NCBI GenBank assembly: GCA_963971425.1
Contig: OZ020520.1
Span: 26,378,724-26,442,723 of the forward strand
From: Bryoerythrophyllum caledonicum
Taxonomy: Eukaryota > Streptophyta > Bryopsida > Pottiales > Pottiaceae
DNA: 64,000 bases
Direction of reading: 5' to 3'
Part shown: piece after piece, positions 35,561-47,400 of the stretch
How the letters are laid out: each line of letters opens with the position of its first letter
Position numbering within the stretch: position 1 is the stretch's first letter
The notes under the pieces: model-generated
Told to the model about the DNA's origin: nothing
The model's database searches: none
What the model saw: the letters and a program-made list of their open reading frames with translations, nothing else
Program-made: the position numbers and the translations under genes

Positions 35561-35566
35561 AATAAA
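35561..35566 (+). terminator. AATAAA polyadenylation signal after the hairpin cluster
   Basis: AATAAA lies about 240 bp after hairpin 3, followed by a T-rich stretch. With the TATA box at 34680 it would delimit a transcript of about 0.85-0.9 kb. Confidence 0.35.
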
Positions 35567-36479
35567 AGGGGCCATTTTTTTGTGGTTACGTTTACAACTT
35601 GGATTTGTGGTGCACGGAGGTTTGTGTAACTATGGTATATGTGGCGAACAGTTCAATGTATGGGTTTGCAACAACATGTTTGCGATCGACTGAGCTTGTG
35701 AGCAGCAATGCTATCTTCATTGCAAACTTCCGGTTTTTTGGGTCGAAACTTGTAAACTTGGTTGATGAATTTCATTTCTCAGCAGGTTTAGTTGAGCCTG
35801 GCTAGCCTCATACTCTGATCAAGTACAGATACCAAGCATAATATTAACCCAAACATTCAATGGCTTTCTGAAGCAATAAATGCATTTGAGTGCAGTTCGC
35901 AATGAGAAATGTCCAAGAAGTCTTCTCAGCTCCATCTCTAACTCTATTTCTAGCCACTATCACGATAATCCTGTTCTCATTTGCGTTTTCTGAGTATATC
36001 ACTTCCCATTCGACTCAGGTTATGAACCACTGTGGACTGTGATCATTCTTATTATTTGACTAGATTCATAGCTACAATTATTTTTGGTTGACACAGTTTA
36101 CAGCATCATTAGCAGGTGTGAAAATTGTGGAGGATGTCACCTTTGGCAGACACAATCATTCATAAAGAGAAAATCAGTACTCAGCTAATCCCCACACCTG
36201 CACTTTCAGCTGATGCTGCTTGTCCCTACTTGTCGGATCCATTTCAGATACTGCGAAGTCTAGAGAAAGACCTGTAATATGCAAATCCCTGCCATATGCT
36301 ACAGATATCTTCAAAGTATCTCAGAGTTTGGTAGTGAATTCATTGAAGGTGAACCCCCCATAACCGACAAGTTATGCAATGTGCATATCCGGACAAAACA
36401 AATGATAATGTATTTGTTTTTTTTTTAGTAGTAGCGAATAGAATTACAATTTCAACCCCAAGTGGTTTTATATTTTTCT
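35567..36479. other. Spacer between the hairpin locus and repeat copy 2
   Basis: No supported gene. Confidence 0.4.
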
Positions 36480-36690
36480 GATGCAATGTGAATTAGTCCT
36501 GAATTTTCCATCTTTAGCTAGTGGCCGCCGATAGATACTCTAAAAGCGCCGACCAATAGTAGGGTCTTGACCATTAGCAAACCTCCGTTTGGAGCTCAAT
36601 GGGTGGTAATGGGAGTTGGACATACCCCAAATTTATAGGCATTGGTTATAGGTTTTGGTTGGATACGAGGCCAATTACTGTAGTTGTTAA
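36480..36690 (-). repeat. Dispersed repeat, copy 2 (inverted)
   Basis: Reverse complement aligns with 34228-34440, with shared AACCAAAACC, TTGGGGTAT, TCCAAC, CCATTACCACC and GGAGGTTTGCTA. Confidence 0.7.
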
Positions 36691-39099
36691 CCCTTTTGTG
36701 ACCATTGACTTTTTCCCACATTCTCAAGATTTGTGTTGGTTTTTTTTCTTTGAGTTGTTGTGCATGGAAATATTATTGAATCTATTTTAGCATCTAATTT
36801 TATTAAACTAAGCTTCACCCACATTGATTTTAACTGTAGGGAAAACTTGCACAACATTCAAGAGTTGATGGAATAGATTTATAGTGTTTGAAATCAACAA
36901 ATAAATATGGTGAAAATTTTGGATTTTAGAGGGTGTACTGCTTTATCAATCAACAAACTCTTACATATAAATTCAATTTGAAAATGGATGTGGTTCAAAC
37001 GTGCATTATGTTGATAGCTTTGCAATCGCGAACAACATGCAAACTAAACATTTGTGCAAGATTTCTCATTAATTTTCATATATTGTCTACTTGATTGTAT
37101 ACAAAGATGTTTCAAAACTTGTACACATGTTTCGTAAAAGTTTAATATGTAGATTCACATTTACAAAACATTAAGGAATCTTCTCAAAGGTATCCCAAGA
37201 GTTTTATAATTGTACGTCACAATGTGATTTTTAAAAAGTGTGCTTACAATGTGTATGCAAATCTAATCTTTGGAGTTCACAATTTAATTCTACATGGGTT
37301 CTGCAAATTGAAATTTAATACATCCAAGGAACAAAATGTGGTTGCATGATCACTAAAGGATAAATGGTATTTATTTGGTTTTCATAAGGTAAGAATACAC
37401 AATGCTCAAGGCATGACATAATCTTAAATTGAGAACTTAGTACACTCCTAGGATCATGGTGAAGTTCTCAATGTAAGTTACACTCCTAGGATCAACGTTA
37501 TATGATCATGGATTGACACTAGTGAGAAGATGGTTTGGGTTCCATTAAGAAGTACACCAAATAATGGCAACTCACACCTCGCCGACCTATAAATACAAAG
37601 TTAGGTATACTTATTGGTGTACTCGTACCCTTGTATTATTAGCAAGGTACTTGAATGATCCATATACTATGAAGGTACATGACTCATTCCTTTTAAAGAA
37701 AATGACATCTAGGCTACCCAAACTTTGTGTCTTGATTGTTGGCAGGTTGCACAGCCGAAGACAAAGAGGTGCGTCATTTATCTCAGATTGCTACAGCTTT
37801 TGGCCATAGCCGATTTGACCATCTATATGTATAAATTTCTGTTGAGTTCTACCATTTAAGATCGAGCTCATTGATTAACCCTTTTAGCGTACGAGTTCAT
37901 GAGGCATGGGAGAATCCATGAGTGTGATAGATTATGCAAAACATCATCTATGCCACAAGTGCATTTCATCGCAACCCCACATCACGAAAATCACTATAGT
38001 TCACGAGAGCCTCCATCGATTTTGGTGGCGAGGCTCATCTTGCTCTGCCTCTAAAATTTCCTCTAATGTTCTTCGGAGGTAGCCTCTAGCTTTTGCTACA
38101 AAGGTTAATGTGCCCATCAGGTCTTAAAGATCAAGTTGTTCCAGTCCGCCATAAGTTGTGGTCTCCTGCACATTACAGCGCGGGTAAATGTAACATTCAT
38201 GGATTGCACTAAGTGTGTGATTAATGAAGTTTAGTTATGAAAGAATAGGTGTTCAAACACCTATCTAAACAGGTGGAGAACAATGTGGCAGCCTTCCCAG
38301 GCTTCGAGAGATTCAGGCAGATGAAGTTGGATAAATGTTTGTCACTACATTGACAGATATGGAGAATGGTGATGATGCCTTGGAAAGCTGTCGACAGGAG
38401 TTATGATATCCACTGCCACATTGACGTCGTCGATGCGTGAGCCGGGACAAAATGGTATCTGAAATCACGTGAACCGTAATTATACCTCATCAGACGCTTG
38501 GATGCACAGCTTTTGTAGGCTTAGAATCACAGTTTGAGGATCAAATGTAACAGTGGTTCGAAATTTGAACTAACAACCAGTGCCGAGAGGTTCAGATTTA
38601 GGAAGCAGTGCCTGCAATATGAGGATAAAGGAAGTTATGTGCAGACGAGCCAGCTGGCAGAGTACTTTCACATGGACAATTGAGATTGGGAAGTACAATA
38701 TTCGCCTCTCTGTGCACCATGTGCAGAAGAAGGAACATGCTTTTGGGACAAAGATAACAGATGTTGACATGCTGTGGTGCAAAGTTCTCAGCAAGCCTGA
38801 GAAAGCTTCAACACCAACCACAAGCTTGTTCAGAAAGAGGGTAATATACAGTACAGTACAATACCCTTCTGATGTGATTCTTGTGTCAAACTGAGCACTC
38901 TGCAGTGCTGCTCACCGTCAAGTACTACGGTTTTCACGTGACTGGGTATCTTAGTTTACAAAAATCCTGAAAATATCATGTAAATATCATGTAAATATCA
39001 CATCTTAGTTTCGTGTGAAATTTTCATTTAGCTGTCATTTCTATAGTATAACCCTTGAGAGGTCTGTGGGGGCCATGTACTCTACGAAATGGTCAGTTT
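36691..39099. other. Intergenic DNA, no supported gene
   Basis: An open frame at 38580-38891 (contains FTWTIEIGKYNIRLSVHHVQ) could be an exon but matches no family I know. The rest is AT-rich, with small duplications such as ACACTCCTAGGATCA near 37445-37495. Confidence 0.4.
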
Positions 39100-42000
39100 T
39101 GTACGGTAGGGTGACATTCAAATTGGCATTTTGGCGATTCCAAGGATTGTGTCCTACATTGTTGCCAACTTTGACACCCTCATGAGGGCTAAAAATTTGT
39201 TATTTTACCATGGAATATTGGGGACAGCATCATCTTTATGTTCACAACATGGGTACCAATTTTGAGGTCAAGGATATTTATACAAGAAACGTTTTGTACG
39301 ATTTACCAACATGGGATAGTTGTAAGAAAAGTTCACAGCTGCAAACTTTGACACCCTCTCAAGGATTGCGGAAATTTTTTTTGCCCATGGAATTTTTGGA
39401 GTGAAAACACCTTTATGTTTTTTACATGCGTGGAAAATTTCAAGCCCAAAAGATCTACACAAAAAATAATATTCCAAATCCACCAACATGTGTAGTTTTG
39501 AGAAACAAATGGGAAAACCAAGTTTACTACTTCCAACTTTGACACCCTCCCTAGGGCTGAGAATTTGTTAATACAACATGAAATTTTTGGCACACGGTCA
39601 TCTTAATGTTGGTAAGGTGTGTGAAAAGTTTCAACGCAAGGAGATGTATTCAAAAGAAGATATATATAAAATCTACTAACATGGGGGTTAGCTATGAGAA
39701 AAGTTTCACAGTTGCCCACTTTGACACCCTTCCAAGGAATAAAAAAATCATTTTCCCATGAAATTTTGGACATGAAATCATCTCCACATTGTTTGCAACT
39801 GTGGTAAATTCCAAATCCTAAAGATCCACACAAAAAAAATATTCCAAACCTACCAACATGTGTTGTTGTGAGAAACAAAGGCAAAAGCTCATCACTACTT
39901 CCAACTTCAATACCCTCCCTAGGATTGAGTTTTTGTTGATACTTAATGAAATTTTGGGCACAAAATCGTCTCCATGTTAGTAACATGTGGGATAAATTTC
40001 AAAGCCAAAAGATGTATACAAAAAAAATTATTCCATATCTACCAACCGTGTATGTCCTCCATTTGTGTCAATCACTGCTAGTAACCTAGAGGGCATAGAA
40101 TGACATAGTTAAAGGAGCGTTGTACCACTAACTAACTTCCACTCTCTTACAAGAACTGCCTTCAACACATCTAAATTTCTAGGGCAATCCTTGCCATATT
40201 TTACAACATCTTTTAACATCCTCCAGACGTTCTCAATTTGATTGAGATTGGGAGAGTATACAGGACAATTGAGCTCCTCTAGAAGGCGGTTTTGTCTCCA
40301 TTCTTCACATATTTTGTTGCAATGGATGGGTACGCCATCTTCCATAAGCACTCCTTGTTAAACTCGACCTATGAAATGAACCAATTCGCCATCGTAGACC
40401 ACTTCTCCATTGTAGACCACTTCTACAAAATCCTTAGTAGAACGTCAATTTTTACACAAACAGACAAGTTCTGACTTTTGTCCTCCAACAAATGCGCCCT
40501 AAATCATCAAAAAAGTCTGCCCACTTTTATAAGTAGGAACTATACAACTTGATGAATAACGCTCATATGTACTTCTTCAAACATGAATTTGCCAAAAACT
40601 TTTTTCAATTTCAAAATTAGATTCATCAGTCAAAACAATACGCTCCTACTCCTTTGCGCTCCATCCACGATACTTTTTAGCAGAAGCTAATCGCGGAGAT
40701 ATGTGACAAGGTGTCTAAAAATGTTTTTTGAGTGCAATTCGACTAGAAATGCCACTTTTATGAAAGATCCTTTCAATAGTACGTCTACACACTTGAGTAG
40801 GACATGCACTCGTAATCTTTGAGACTGAGGAGCGACGATGAGTTTTTGAATGATGCACAATACTATGAACATCTCTGTCACTAAGCCTTTTTGCGTGACT
40901 TCCACCGCAAGGTTTGTACTTGTAAGTTCCAACTTCTCTAAATGTTCTCACTAACCTCTAAACTGTTCTAACGTAAACGTTGGGTGGCTGCAGCTTGAAC
41001 TCTTGCATTTCCTTCCTCACTCAAACCTATGATGCAAGCAGGAATTTCATCTGAAATTGCCATCATAGACTCTTTTTTATGATGTTGATACCATACTAAA
41101 CTTTCATTAACAAATAGTCAACATATCACTGAGCCCATGGCATGTTGATTAAGTAAATCACTGAGGAGCTAAGCACTCAATCCATGGCATGTGCATGAAA
41201 TAAATGAGTGAGGTTCATAACACTCAACCCATGGCATGTGAATCATGTAAATCAATCAGCATAACACTCAACCCATATGTCCACTTAGCCCATATGTCCA
41301 TATATAAAAAGCACTTGGCTCTAACTCACTCAACCCATATACCCATTATCAATTAACACTCTTGCATCACAATATGACACTCTTTGCTCTCAATATCATC
41401 TCAACATTTTGTTTATCACAAATCACATCACAAATCACACACAACATTCCTTTTACATAGTCCTCAATAGATATTTAGAGGAGGAAACTCATCATACGTG
41501 TATAATGCAAACTTTATGACCAAGCGGATTCTTCTACGTGAAACAACTCTTCACTTCTACATGTAGATGTTATTGATCTTTTCAAGAAAAAAATATGTTT
41601 GGTGGTTTAGTCACATGACTAAGTTCAATGAGGAAGCACAAGGTGTCAAAGATATTTTGACATTTTCAATATACCCTTCAAATTGTTTCTCATAGTTACA
41701 CACATTTTGGTAGATATGGATAAAAAAAAATTTGTATACATCTTTTGGCTTTGAAACTTATCCCACATGTTACCAACATAGAGGTGATCTTGTGCCAAAA
41801 ATTTCATTATGTATTATCAAAAACTCAATCCTAGGAAAGGTGTTGAAGTCGGAAGTAGTGATGAGCTTTCTCCTTTGTTTCTCACATCAACACATGTTGG
41901 TAGATTTGGAATATGTTTTTTTGTGTGGATGTGTTGGATTTGGGATTTACCACAATTGTAATCAACGTGGAGGTGATTTCATGTCCAAAATTTCATGGGA

Positions 42001-42645
42001 CAATGAATTTTTTTATCCTTGGAAGGGTGCCAAAGTGGGCAACTGTGAAACTTTTCTCACAACTAACCCCCATGTTAGTAGATTTTGTATATATCTTCTT
42101 TTGAATACATTTCCTGGCCTTGAAACTTCTTACATGCGCTACCAACATAAAAGTGACGGTGTGCCAGAAAATTTAAGGTTATAACAAATTCTCAGCCCTA
42201 GGGAGGGTGTCAAATTTGGAAATTGTAGTAAAATGGTTTTCCCCTTTGTTTCTCAAAACTACACATGTTGGTGGATTTGGAATATTATTTCTTGTGTGGA
42301 TCTTTTGGGCTTGAAATTTTCCACACATGTAAAAAACATAAAGGTGTTTTCACTCCAAAAATTTCATGGGCAAAAAAATTTTCCTTTTGGAAGGGTGTCA
42401 AAGTTGGCAGCTGTGAAACTTTTCTCACAGCTATCCCATGTTGGTAAATCTTGCATAACGTTTTTTTGTGTAAATCTCCTGGCCTTGAAATTGGTACGGA
42501 CGTTGTGAACATAAAGATGATGTTGTCCCCAATTTCATGGTAAAATAGCAAGTTTTTAGCCCTCAGGAGGGTGTCAAAGTTGGTAACAATGTAGGACACT
42601 ATCCTTGGAATCGCCAAAACGCCAATTTGGATGTCACCTTTACTT
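39100..42645 (-). mobile_element. Tc1-like transposon, decayed second copy
   Basis: Same family as 19286-22069: the left end TAGGGTGACATTCAAATTGGC at 39107 and the inverse near 42620-42640 enclose long arms (about 39107-40070 and 41680-42640) with the same CCAACTTTGACACCCTCC subrepeats. The internal transposase lies on the minus strand. Both the arm sequence and the gene are more diverged than in the first copy. The sequence between transposase and right arm holds a 47-bp repeat centred on CCATGGCATG (near 41134, 41182 and 41229). Confidence 0.8.
40109..41060 (-). pseudogene. Tc1-like transposase remnant
   Basis: Minus-strand pieces align collinearly with the transposase at 20505-21461: MRTFREVGTYKYKPCGG, LSDRDVHSIVHHSK, LMEDGVPIHCNKICEEW and NQIENVWRMLKDVV. 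It has several stops and frameshifts, a small tandem duplication (GTAGACCACTTCT near 40395-40430), and the conserved PDLNPIE is changed to PNLNQIE. Clearly inactive. Confidence 0.8.
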
Positions 42646-44066
42646 TACATAATTAATTCAATATGGAGCATGTCCAATTTTTTTGGAAAATTCAAGAGAT
42701 TTGTCTAGGTGAAAAAAAAATGCTGGTGATATCCAATGATATCTATTGTGTCCGAATTACTATGCTATGAAAAAGTAATCAGTTCGGCAGGTAGTGTCTA
42801 AATGTGACCAATTCATACTACATTCGGTCACATATTTTACTCTTTGAATACATGAAATGTATAAAATCTTGGCAAGACATACACCTATGGATTGAAGATT
42901 ATGTAACTAACATTTCATGTAACTAACATATCAGTATGTGAACTTTATTATGTTCAAATACAACACCATGTAGAATAGATGTAGAATACATGTAGAATAC
43001 ATGACCATTTTGCAACTTCTCCAACATATAGTAGGTGCAATAATTATCTTAATTTGAAATGCCATGTATCATTGGATCGGGCTCAATACAATTGCAAACT
43101 TTTGTGACTATTGTATTCATCAAATCTTACAATTTGTATGTAATAAACACAGAAAACATCATGTTGCAACCCGAATATGACTTTTTATATTTTTAAGGGT
43201 TAATATGGTCTTAAATTAGAATTCAATTCAACAAATCTTATTCAAATCCAAGTCTAGATGAAAGAGAAATGGCTCCTTAAAATTACAGTCATCCAAAGTG
43301 TCCAGAAATGACACTTGACGCCTTTGGGAATCAAATTACCATAGGTTTCAAGAGACGATAGGTCATCAATCTCACTCTTATAATCATATATCTTTTGTAC
43401 CACTAAGTTTTGATTTATTGATATGGTGTAAAATCATCCTACTATCATTTTAGTAAGAAAGATTACACAGGAAGTAAGATAAAATATTTTTTGTAACAAA
43501 TAGTGTATGTTATGTGGATAATATATGAAACCACCCAATAAATTTGCATATAAAATAAACCAATAAGATTTACAAATAAAATTTGGTCTAAGAGGTAGAT
43601 ATGAGGTTCAAACGATTGTTTAGATAGATAAATTTCAATACTTATTCCTAGATATTAAAAACTATGAATTCAAAAAAAAAATCTTTGTTTTATTCATTTC
43701 AAAAATATTTTTGAATAAAATTTGCAAAATAATCTTTGATTTAATTGATTGAGAACTTAATAACTTTAATATTGCATTCCTACATAGAATAGAGAATTAC
43801 ATGAAATTATTTAATAATTATAATGCTATGGAACATAAATACTATGAAGTCATATGAAACTGCATAGAATTCATTATTAGAATACTTGAGAAGAAATTCA
43901 ATCTTTTCTATAGTCCACGTAGTTGTATAAATGTAAACTACCTTTTCAAAACTCTTCTTGAGCTCTCTCTTGTGCCTCCTTTTGGGGCTTATTTTTACAA
44001 AGAGCCATTCTTGAAGAAATGTGAGGGATAAAATAGGAGGGTGAGAGATTGATCATTTATGATTTG
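42646..44066. other. AT-rich spacer
   Basis: No gene seen. 42670-42830 resembles the dispersed wording near 5590-5760 and 63560-63740 (TTTGTCTA, GTGTCC-AA-TACT, AGTGTC...ATTCAT). Confidence 0.4.
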
Positions 44067-44071
44067 AGTAT

Positions 44072-44352
44072 TGTTAAGAGAGGACAATATACAACACCAC
44101 CATGTCCACATGAAAGAGAGCTCTGACCGGGTGAGGTCAGCTCTTATATACTTAAGAGGTGGTTAGGTGGCATTAATAGCCAATCAGCCACCTAATTCAG
44201 TAGTGGGCGATGTAATCAAGACTGCCATAATTAGGTAGGTAAGTTTACTTACCTACCTTAATTAGGTAGGTAAGTCTCATAAATACCGCCTAACTACAGT
44301 GGACCCGGGAGTTTAAGTAAGAGTAGCTAGGCTATTTTAGGCTATCTCAACA
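44072..44352 (-). repeat. 3' LTR of the young copia element
   Basis: 281 bp, TG...CA ended. Differs from the 5' LTR only at one T/C inside the hairpin-forming TAGGTAGGTAAG stretch. Confidence 0.97.
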
Positions 44353-44361
44353 CTCCTCCTC
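44353..44361 (-). other. Polypurine tract of the young copia element
   Basis: GAGGAGGAG on the minus strand, directly before the 3' LTR; expected primer for plus-strand cDNA synthesis. Confidence 0.7.
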
Positions 44362-44420
44362 GAATAAATGATTTTCTCGTTAAAAAACTGCGGTAAAAAT
44401 GCAGAAAAAGAGTAAAATCT

Positions 44421-47400
44421 TTATTCGCTTGCTAACTCCGTGAGGGTCCGCATGCCAGCTGCTTTGATCAGCTTGCGGTGTTGATGTGCGGGTAGAGCCT
44501 TCGTAAGTACGTCCGCAATATTTTCTGCTGAAGCAATCTTCTTTGCTTGAATTTGCCGTGTTTCGATTAGATCTTGTGTGTAACTGAATAGATGAGGGCT
44601 GATATGCTTGACACGGTCGGCCTTAATAAATCCAGAAGAAACCTGTTCAATACAAGCTGCATTGTCTTCAAATAAAGTGATCGGCTCCTCCTGGTGTGAA
44701 ATACCGCTCATCTTGAAGATGGTGTAGTGCATTGTGCGGATCCAAACCGCTTCGCGGGATGCTTCGTGAAATGCGACTAAGTCCGCGTGGTTGGTTGATG
44801 TGGCCGTGATCGTCTGTTTGGTTGATCGCCAGGATATCGGCGCTCCGTTCTTGATGAATACGTAGCCTGTCTGAGATTTGCCCGTGGCTGGATCCGTCTT
44901 GAATCCGGCGTCGGCATAGCCGGTGATGGCGCTGGACTTGGTTTTGTGGAAGTGGAGGCCGAGGTCTGTCGTCCCTCGCAGATACCGTAGGAGATGCTTA
45001 ACTCCTCGCCAGTGTCTATCGGTTGGCTTTTGATTGTGGCGAGCAAGCACGCTGACGGCGAAGGAGATATCGGGTCTGGTGTTGGTTGCCAAATAGAGTA
45101 GCGCTCCAACAACTGCTAAATACTTGGGCCGATCCACTTCCTCTTCCTCCTCTTCTGCTGGCCGATAAGGGTCCTCGTCGGTGCGACTTTTCCCGATCAT
45201 TGGGGCGGACAGCGCGTTGGCGTCGGCCATGTTGAAGAGCAGCAAAAGCTTCTTCACGTAGGTCTGTTGATGTAGAAGGATGCTTCCATCTGGATAGTGT
45301 TGAATTTGCAGGCCAAGACAAAATGAAGTACGGCCTAGCACTTTCATCTCAAATTTGTCTGTGAGTAACTTTTCAACTCGTGCGCTAAGCGCTACGGTGC
45401 CTATTGAATTTAAATCATCCACATAAACTGCAAGAATTACAAAACCCATCGTGTCTCTGAGGACAAATATGCACGGAAGTGCGGGGTCATTTGTAAATCC
45501 CTGCGACAGTAGGTAGGTTTTGAGATGGTGATACCAAGCTCGGCCGGCTTGTTTCAAGCCATAAAGTGCCTTTCTGATCTTGAGACCAGAATATTTTCCA
45601 GGGATAGGCTTGGTCTGATCGGGGAGAAATCCGGGAGGGGGCTGGATATGGATTTCGGCGTCTAGGTCGCCGTATAAGTATGCTGTCACCACGTCGAGCA
45701 AGCGGGTTTCTAAGGAAAGCTGGACGGCTAAGCTTAGAAGGTAGCGGAAGGATGTACTATCCATAACGGGGGAGTAAGTTTGTTCGAAGTCTATGCCGGG
45801 TTTTTGGGTGAAACCCTGGGCGACTAATCTTACTTTAAATCTGATGACTTCCCCTAGGTCGTTTCGTTTGCGTGTAAATATTAGCTTGTGTCCAATTGGT
45901 TTATCTAGCAGATTGGTCACTAGTGGTCCGAAAACTCCTCGTTTTCTAAGGGAACTATATTCTGCTTCTATGGCTTTTTCCCACTGGGGCCATTCGTCAC
46001 TCTTTTGGGCCTGTTTTAATGTAAGGGGATCTGAGTCCAGGGTCGCAAGACTTGACAAAAACATTTCTACGTCGTCCCAGGGCTGTTCTAGTTCGGTATT
46101 TAATACTGTGGGTGCCCGGGAACGGGGTGTATGGTTTAGTTTCCGTTTCTTAACGGGTTCTGATGCGGGATTTCCTGATCCGGGGACCGGGCTACGAACT
46201 ATTCGGGGACCGGAGTAGAAGCCATCTGGGATCTTCTCGGCGAGGTTCTGGAGATTTAAAATCTTTCTAACTTCTGAGTCGGTTAACGCCGTACGAGGAT
46301 CTGGATTCAGGGTCAAGGTTTCTGGTGATCTAAAGTTTAGATTGCTATGTTTGGTTTTGGTTTGGGCACTCGGGAATCTAGTTTCTATGAACTTACAATT
46401 CTGGAACCGAGCTTTGTGAATATCATCTCTATTGATCAGTTTATATCTAATAACACTGGGGGAATCATAACCAAGGTAAATCCCTCGATTTCTATGAGGG
46501 GTGATGGTTTTTTGTTGGGGTTCGGGGGCTGGGATCCACACTTCGCAGCCAAAGGTGCGGAGGTGGGCTACGTTCGGTGTCCGACCGGACGCCATCTCGA
46601 GGGGTGACTGTGTGAGTAATAGTGTGGGTCTTAGGCGCAGCAGGACGGCCGCGTGTAAGACGGCGTGACCCCAGAACTCAGGTGCTAAGCTAGCGTGTAT
46701 TAGGAGGGGCCTAACGATCAGTTGGATCTTTTTGATATAGGCTTCTGCTAGTCCGTTTTGTGAGTGCTCGTAAGGGGCTGAATATGTGAGTGATATACCA
46801 GTTGCGGTGCAAAAATCCTCAAAAGCTTGTGATTTGAACTCTAAGGCGTTGTCCATCCTAAGAAAACAAATCTGATTATCGGGAAAATGGGTTCTAAACC
46901 GGATAATCATAGCTAGGGTTTTAGGAAAAACCATGTTACGGGTTGTGAGCAGGGAAACCTCAGCATGTCTACCCGATGCGTCGACCAAGACAAAGAAGTA
47001 CTGGAACTGACCTGATTTTGGGTTGATCGGCCCACATATGTCACCGTGGAGCCGATGCAGCGGGGCGGACATTTCTGTCGGGAGCGTCCATCGCGACGGC
47101 TGGCGGATGAGCTTGCCTTGTATACACGCCGCGCACTCCTCTACGCGCTCCGCGTCCTGTGTGCAGAGGTCGTGACCGACTAAGGTCGGGACCATTTTTC
47201 TCATCATGGTCGTCCCAGGGTGCCCCAGCCGGCGATGCCAAACATCAGCCTTCGTGCTGGTTGTCAAAAAGGACATCGGCACCCCTTTCAGGGGTAGGCA
47301 TGGGGATCTACGTCCGCCATCCTCTTCCTCACTCTTACGAGCGGGGCTAGGTACAGCGCCAACAAGGGGTAGCTCGTACAGGCCGGTGGCTCCCGCGTGT

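Noticed and set aside
34228..36690. A single large foldback element with 200-bp inverted ends
   Set aside because: A third, isolated copy at 63235 shows the repeat exists alone, and no target duplication was found; treated as two independent copies.
38580..38894. Plus-strand frame of 104 codons
   Set aside because: No recognised domain and no supporting exon; kept only as a note in the intergenic entry.
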